From Candidatus Thalassarchaeum betae (GTDB lineage: Archaea > Thermoplasmatota > Poseidoniia > Poseidoniales > Thalassarchaeaceae): DNA of 52,548 nt. Under the pieces are notes generated by a model. It did no database searches and was not told the origin of the DNA. It was given only the letters and a program-made list of their open reading frames with translations. A program made the translations under genes and the position numbers. Shown here in pieces: positions 50,326-52,548 of the stretch (within the stretch, counting starts at the first letter, position 1; the number at the start of each line of letters is the position of its first letter). Where the stretch lies: contig JAKUUP010000007.1 of the NCBI GenBank assembly GCA_022447095.1, positions 1 through 52,548 on the forward strand, written 5' to 3'.

Positions 50326-50763
50326 TCAGCGGCCGAACTTCTTGCGCCGCTGGCCGCTCTTCTGCTTGAACGACTTGCGCTGAGCGCGCCTCTGGCGGTC
50401 GCCCTTCGATGGTCCTCTGGCCTGAGTCTTGCTATCCTGCTCCTTGGCCTCCTTCATCTGGCTGCGCAGGCGAAGGCCGATCGACTGCATGACACCTTCC
50501 TTGCTGTCTGCATTGGTGGCGCTGAGAGCGTCCTGGGTGGAGAGTACGAGACGTCCCTCCTGATGGTGCGGGCGGGAAGGGTGGCTGGCCTCCGCCTCGC
50601 GCTTCATCTTGGATATCCCGACGGCTTTGGCCGCCCAAGCGACCGCTTCAAGAGTGGGTTTTGGCACGCTGGCCTCCTTGGGGACGCGTCGACCACCAGA
50701 TCGACTCAGTCTGGAGTCGAAGTAGCCGGTCCAGATGTTCATTTTGCTGGCGTCGCGGGGCAT
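50326..50763 (-). CDS. srp19: signal recognition particle protein SRP19
   Basis: Protein of about 145 residues. MNIWTGYFDSRLSRSGGRRV and PKEASVPKPTLEAVAWAAKA match the SRP19 core (WxxYxDxxxSRSxGRRVPKxxAVxxPTxxE), with SHPSRPHHQEGRLVL as its end. SRP19 helps SRP54 bind 7S RNA. The family is normally about 90-100 residues; here a 50-residue tail rich in Arg, Lys and Gln (DRQRRAQRKSFKQKSGQRRK) follows, probably for RNA contact. ATG 50761-50763 is preferred because a start at 50841 would overlap S8e. Confidence 0.85.
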   Translation of the reverse strand: MPRDASKMNIWTGYFDSRLSRSGGRRVPKEASVPKPTLEAVAWAAKAVGISKMKREAEASHPSRPHHQEGRLVLSTQDALSATNADSKEGVMQSIGLRLRSQMKEAKEQDSKTQARGPSKGDRQRRAQRKSFKQKSGQRRKKFGR

Positions 50764-50812
50764 GCTGTCGCTACCTCCCCGTCTGCGGAGTGACTTGAGG
50801 GCTTCGCGAGCC

Positions 50813-51199
50813 TCAGTCCTCGAGAAGGACACCGCTGACAACGCCGTGCATGCCGGGCCTGCTGGTAACGCGCACTCGTCCTACATCGGTATCGACGACG
50901 GCGCCCTTGGTGATGATGTTGCGTCGGACGTAGTTGGGGTCGGCGTCGTTCTCGGCGACGCTGTTGATGGTCGCCTTCACTGTCTTGCCCTCCTTAGGGT
51001 CGTTGACGTTGATGTGCCTGGCCGACTGGACTCTCATGGTCTGGGACTTCGCCCGCTTGCGGTAGGCCTTGCTCTTGTCCTCCTCGCCCACGTACGCGAA
51101 CTGGTTCTCGCTGGATATCTCCCCTCGGCGCTTGCCGCGCGGTCGCTTCACGCGGCCGCCGCTCGGCTTTCTGCGGGATATGCCATGCCACTTTGCCAT
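50813..51199 (-). CDS. rps8e: 30S ribosomal protein S8e
   Basis: Protein of 128 residues. WHGISRRKPSGGRVKRPRGK with RRGEISS, RVQSARHINVNDPKEGKTVK and ADPNYVRRNIITKGAVVDTD are S8e features, ending with GRVRVTSRPGMHGVVSGVLL. A TATA-like TTGAAATAAG lies about 25 bases upstream, so the mRNA is probably near leaderless. The stop is 49 bases from the SRP19 start; both are likely one operon. Confidence 0.96.
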   Translation of the reverse strand: MAKWHGISRRKPSGGRVKRPRGKRRGEISSENQFAYVGEEDKSKAYRKRAKSQTMRVQSARHINVNDPKEGKTVKATINSVAENDADPNYVRRNIITKGAVVDTDVGRVRVTSRPGMHGVVSGVLLED

Positions 51200-51242
51200 G
51201 CGTCCCGCCGACCGACCGCCCTTATTTCAATGGATTGGAGGA

Positions 51243-51860
51243 CTATTCGCCCATAGCCGATGCGGCTTGCTGGATGGCGTCGCGCAGTTCGGTGTAGTTC
51301 GTGGCCACCGGGTACTGAGAGAACTCGTCGACGACGTTCTGCGGGGGGTTGATCAGGATGCCCGCGTTGGCTGCGGCCAGCATCGTGGTGTCGTTGTACG
51401 AATCACCTGATGCGATGACGTTGAAGTTCATCGCCCGGAGAGCCTCGACCGTGCGGCACTTCTGGTCCTCGAGGCGGATGGTCCAGTCAGTGATTCTTCG
51501 TGAGTCCTCGTCGATCTCAAGGGTGTGGCAGAACAGGGTCGGTCGGCCGAGCTTGTCCATCATCGGGCCGGCGAACTGGGAGAAGGTGTCTGAGAGGATG
51601 ATGACCTGCCAGTTGGACCTGAGCCAGTCGAGGAACTCCACTGCGCCGTCGAGCGGCTCCATCCCCTCGATCACATCGGTGATGTCGTCGATGGTCAGTC
51701 CGTTGGCATCGAGGATGTCTAGCCGGTACCTCATCAGCTTGTCGTAGTCGGGCTCTTCACGGGTCGTGATGCGGAGTTCTGGGATGCCCGTGCGCTCGGC
51801 GAAGTTGATCCAGACCTCTGGCATGAGAACGCCCTCTAGGTCGAGGCAGACGACTAGCAT
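51243..51860 (-). CDS. thrH: phosphoserine phosphatase / homoserine phosphotransferase (ThrH type)
   Basis: HAD-family protein of 205 residues. CLDLEGVLMPEVWINFAERT with GIPELRITTREEPDYDKLMR, RLDILDANGLTIDDITDVIE, VEFLDWLRSNWQVIILSDTF and VIASGDSYNDTTMLAAANAG match ThrH, including the DLEG motif I in place of the usual DxDxT/S. ThrH dephosphorylates phosphoserine and can transfer the phosphate to homoserine, linking Ser and Thr synthesis. No Thr or Ser genes are adjacent. The assignment is on overall pattern. Confidence 0.88.
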   Translation of the reverse strand: MLVVCLDLEGVLMPEVWINFAERTGIPELRITTREEPDYDKLMRYRLDILDANGLTIDDITDVIEGMEPLDGAVEFLDWLRSNWQVIILSDTFSQFAGPMMDKLGRPTLFCHTLEIDEDSRRITDWTIRLEDQKCRTVEALRAMNFNVIASGDSYNDTTMLAAANAGILINPPQNVVDEFSQYPVATNYTELRDAIQQAASAMGE

Positions 51861-51950
51861 CGGGCCGACGCCGGCGAGCGTCCGTCTTCAACGTGTTCGT
51901 CACTGCGCCGATGCAGTATGTTCTTCTCGGTAGCGCATTCACAGCGGTGC

Positions 51951-52454
51951 GTGAGCGAGAAGAGGTTGCGTCGGCGCACGCCTGTCAGATTCAAGCAGGT
52001 GCGCGAGGACATTCGCCAGCTCGGCGAGTCCGTGGGTCTCGAGCTGGACCTCGCTGAGAGCTTCCTCGAGAGGGGGCACTTCGAGGGGCGTGACCTGATC
52101 CTGGGCGACCGGGTCCCTCTGGGGATACAGGTCGAGACCGAGGGAGGGACCTCCTGGTTCCCGACGCTCCGAGGCATCATCGCTTGGCAGCCCGAGCACC
52201 GCTGGGCCGCCGTCGACCACGGCGCCATCCCGTTCCTGATGAACGGCGCTGACTGCATGGCGGCCGGCGTCCAGCTCGCCGATCCCTCGCTGGAGGCCGG
52301 CGACCTGGTCTGGATCCGGGACGAGGAGCACGGCAAGCCCCTTGCCACGGGGGTCGCACTCGTCAGCGGGGACGAGATGCGGGAGCTGAGTAGCGGCACA
52401 GCGGTGAGCACGCTCCACTGGGTCGGCGACGAGTTGTGGGGGCTCGAAACCTGA
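51951..52454 (+). CDS. PUA-domain protein, MCT-1 like
   Basis: Protein of about 167 residues, a pre-PUA helical/beta domain (RRTPVRFKQVREDIRQLGES) followed by a PUA domain: WFPTLRGIIAWQPEHRWAAV, VDHGAIPFLMNGADCMAAGV, GDLVWIRDEEHGKPLATGVA and AVSTLHWVGDELWGLE. This is the archaeal relative of eukaryotic MCT-1/Tma20, which binds the 40S subunit in translation reinitiation and recycling; the archaeal role is inferred. GTG 51951 (VSEKRLRRR) fits the family's N-terminus; ATG 51918 is an alternative. Confidence 0.8.
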   Translation: MSEKRLRRRTPVRFKQVREDIRQLGESVGLELDLAESFLERGHFEGRDLILGDRVPLGIQVETEGGTSWFPTLRGIIAWQPEHRWAAVDHGAIPFLMNGADCMAAGVQLADPSLEAGDLVWIRDEEHGKPLATGVALVSGDEMRELSSGTAVSTLHWVGDELWGLET

Positions 52455-52472
52455 GCCAAGAGGATTCATTTG

Positions 52473-52548
52473 GTGCAAGTACGCCGTCGGGGCATGCGCA
52501 GGTCGGTCATACTGGCAGTCATCCTGCTGCTGCCGCTGGCGACCGCGG
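52473..52548 (+). CDS. N-terminus of an exported protein, cut by the window end
   Basis: About 25 codons are present from GTG 52473, or 18 from ATG 52494. MRRSVILAVILLLPLATA is a typical signal peptide with a twin-Arg-like basic start and a hydrophobic core. Nothing of the mature protein is visible. Confidence 0.5.
   Translation, partial: MQVRRRGMRRSVILAVILLLPLATA

Noticed and set aside
1-52548. CRISPR array, insertion sequence or integrated element
   Set aside because: No tandem repeats of 25-40 bases with spacers, no transposase or integrase sequence and no tRNA-associated direct repeats were seen around the two tRNA genes.

Overview
The window looks like a chromosomal segment of a marine planktonic archaeon, most probably Marine Group II Euryarchaeota (Candidatus Poseidoniales). 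This rests on content, not on a database match. It carries archaeal-type information genes (S2, S8e, S10, S28e, L7Ae, L24e, EF-1 alpha, aIF2/IF5B-type factor, SRP19, GINS51, family B DNA polymerase, deoxyhypusine synthase) beside bacterial-type genes (UvrB, CcmF, tRNA-dihydrouridine synthase, HxlR-type regulator, ThrH). It also has large secreted proteins with PKD/Ig-like repeats and CxCH/CxxxCH-type N-termini, typical of this lineage. The DNA is GC-rich, gene-dense and has short intergenic spaces.

Layout. 1-2555: end of an ABC transporter ATPase and two divergent family-4 glycosyltransferases. 2594-7786: an acidic exported protein, then a leftward translationally coupled three-gene unit of secreted and membrane proteins. 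7872-9932: a fused 3-hydroxyacyl-CoA dehydrogenase/enoyl-CoA hydratase gene broken by one in-frame TGA. 9967-12676: a zinc-ribbon membrane protein and three winged-helix proteins. 12677-18699: DUF2237, dihydrouridine synthase, S2, a lipoprotein, an FKBP-type isomerase and CcmF. 18704-22874: geranylgeranyl reductase, divergent from a UbiD decarboxylase/UbiA prenyltransferase pair (quinone biosynthesis). 22884-28466: UvrB, deoxyhypusine synthase, a small basic protein, an SDR-like protein and lysine 6-aminotransferase. 28467-33679: an AT-rich regulatory spacer, a PRC-barrel-like protein, tRNA-Ile, PRPP synthetase, an L7Ae-S28e-L24e operon, NDP kinase and IF-2. 33768-40071: MoxR ATPase, orphan ParA, a coiled-coil protein, a triple zinc-ribbon protein and a P1B metal ATPase. 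40159-46258: HAD phosphatase, tRNA-Leu, GINS51, bleomycin-hydrolase-type peptidase, S10, EF-1 alpha and a PKD lipoprotein. 46346-52548: DNA polymerase B, branched-chain aminotransferase, DUF1737 protein, SRP19, S8e, ThrH, an MCT-1-like PUA protein and the start of a secreted protein.

Most genes are housekeeping genes for translation, replication, repair, quinone/cytochrome maturation and amino-acid metabolism of an aerobic heterotroph. I see no CRISPR array, insertion sequence, prophage or attachment site. The most notable signals are the single stop codon in the fatty-acid oxidation fusion gene, a recurrent class of short perfect inverted repeats (often with 3-nt loops) at gene junctions and starts, a zinc-ligand-less L24e, and paired secreted proteins with non-canonical heme-like motifs. 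No stretch over 300 bases lacks a gene.
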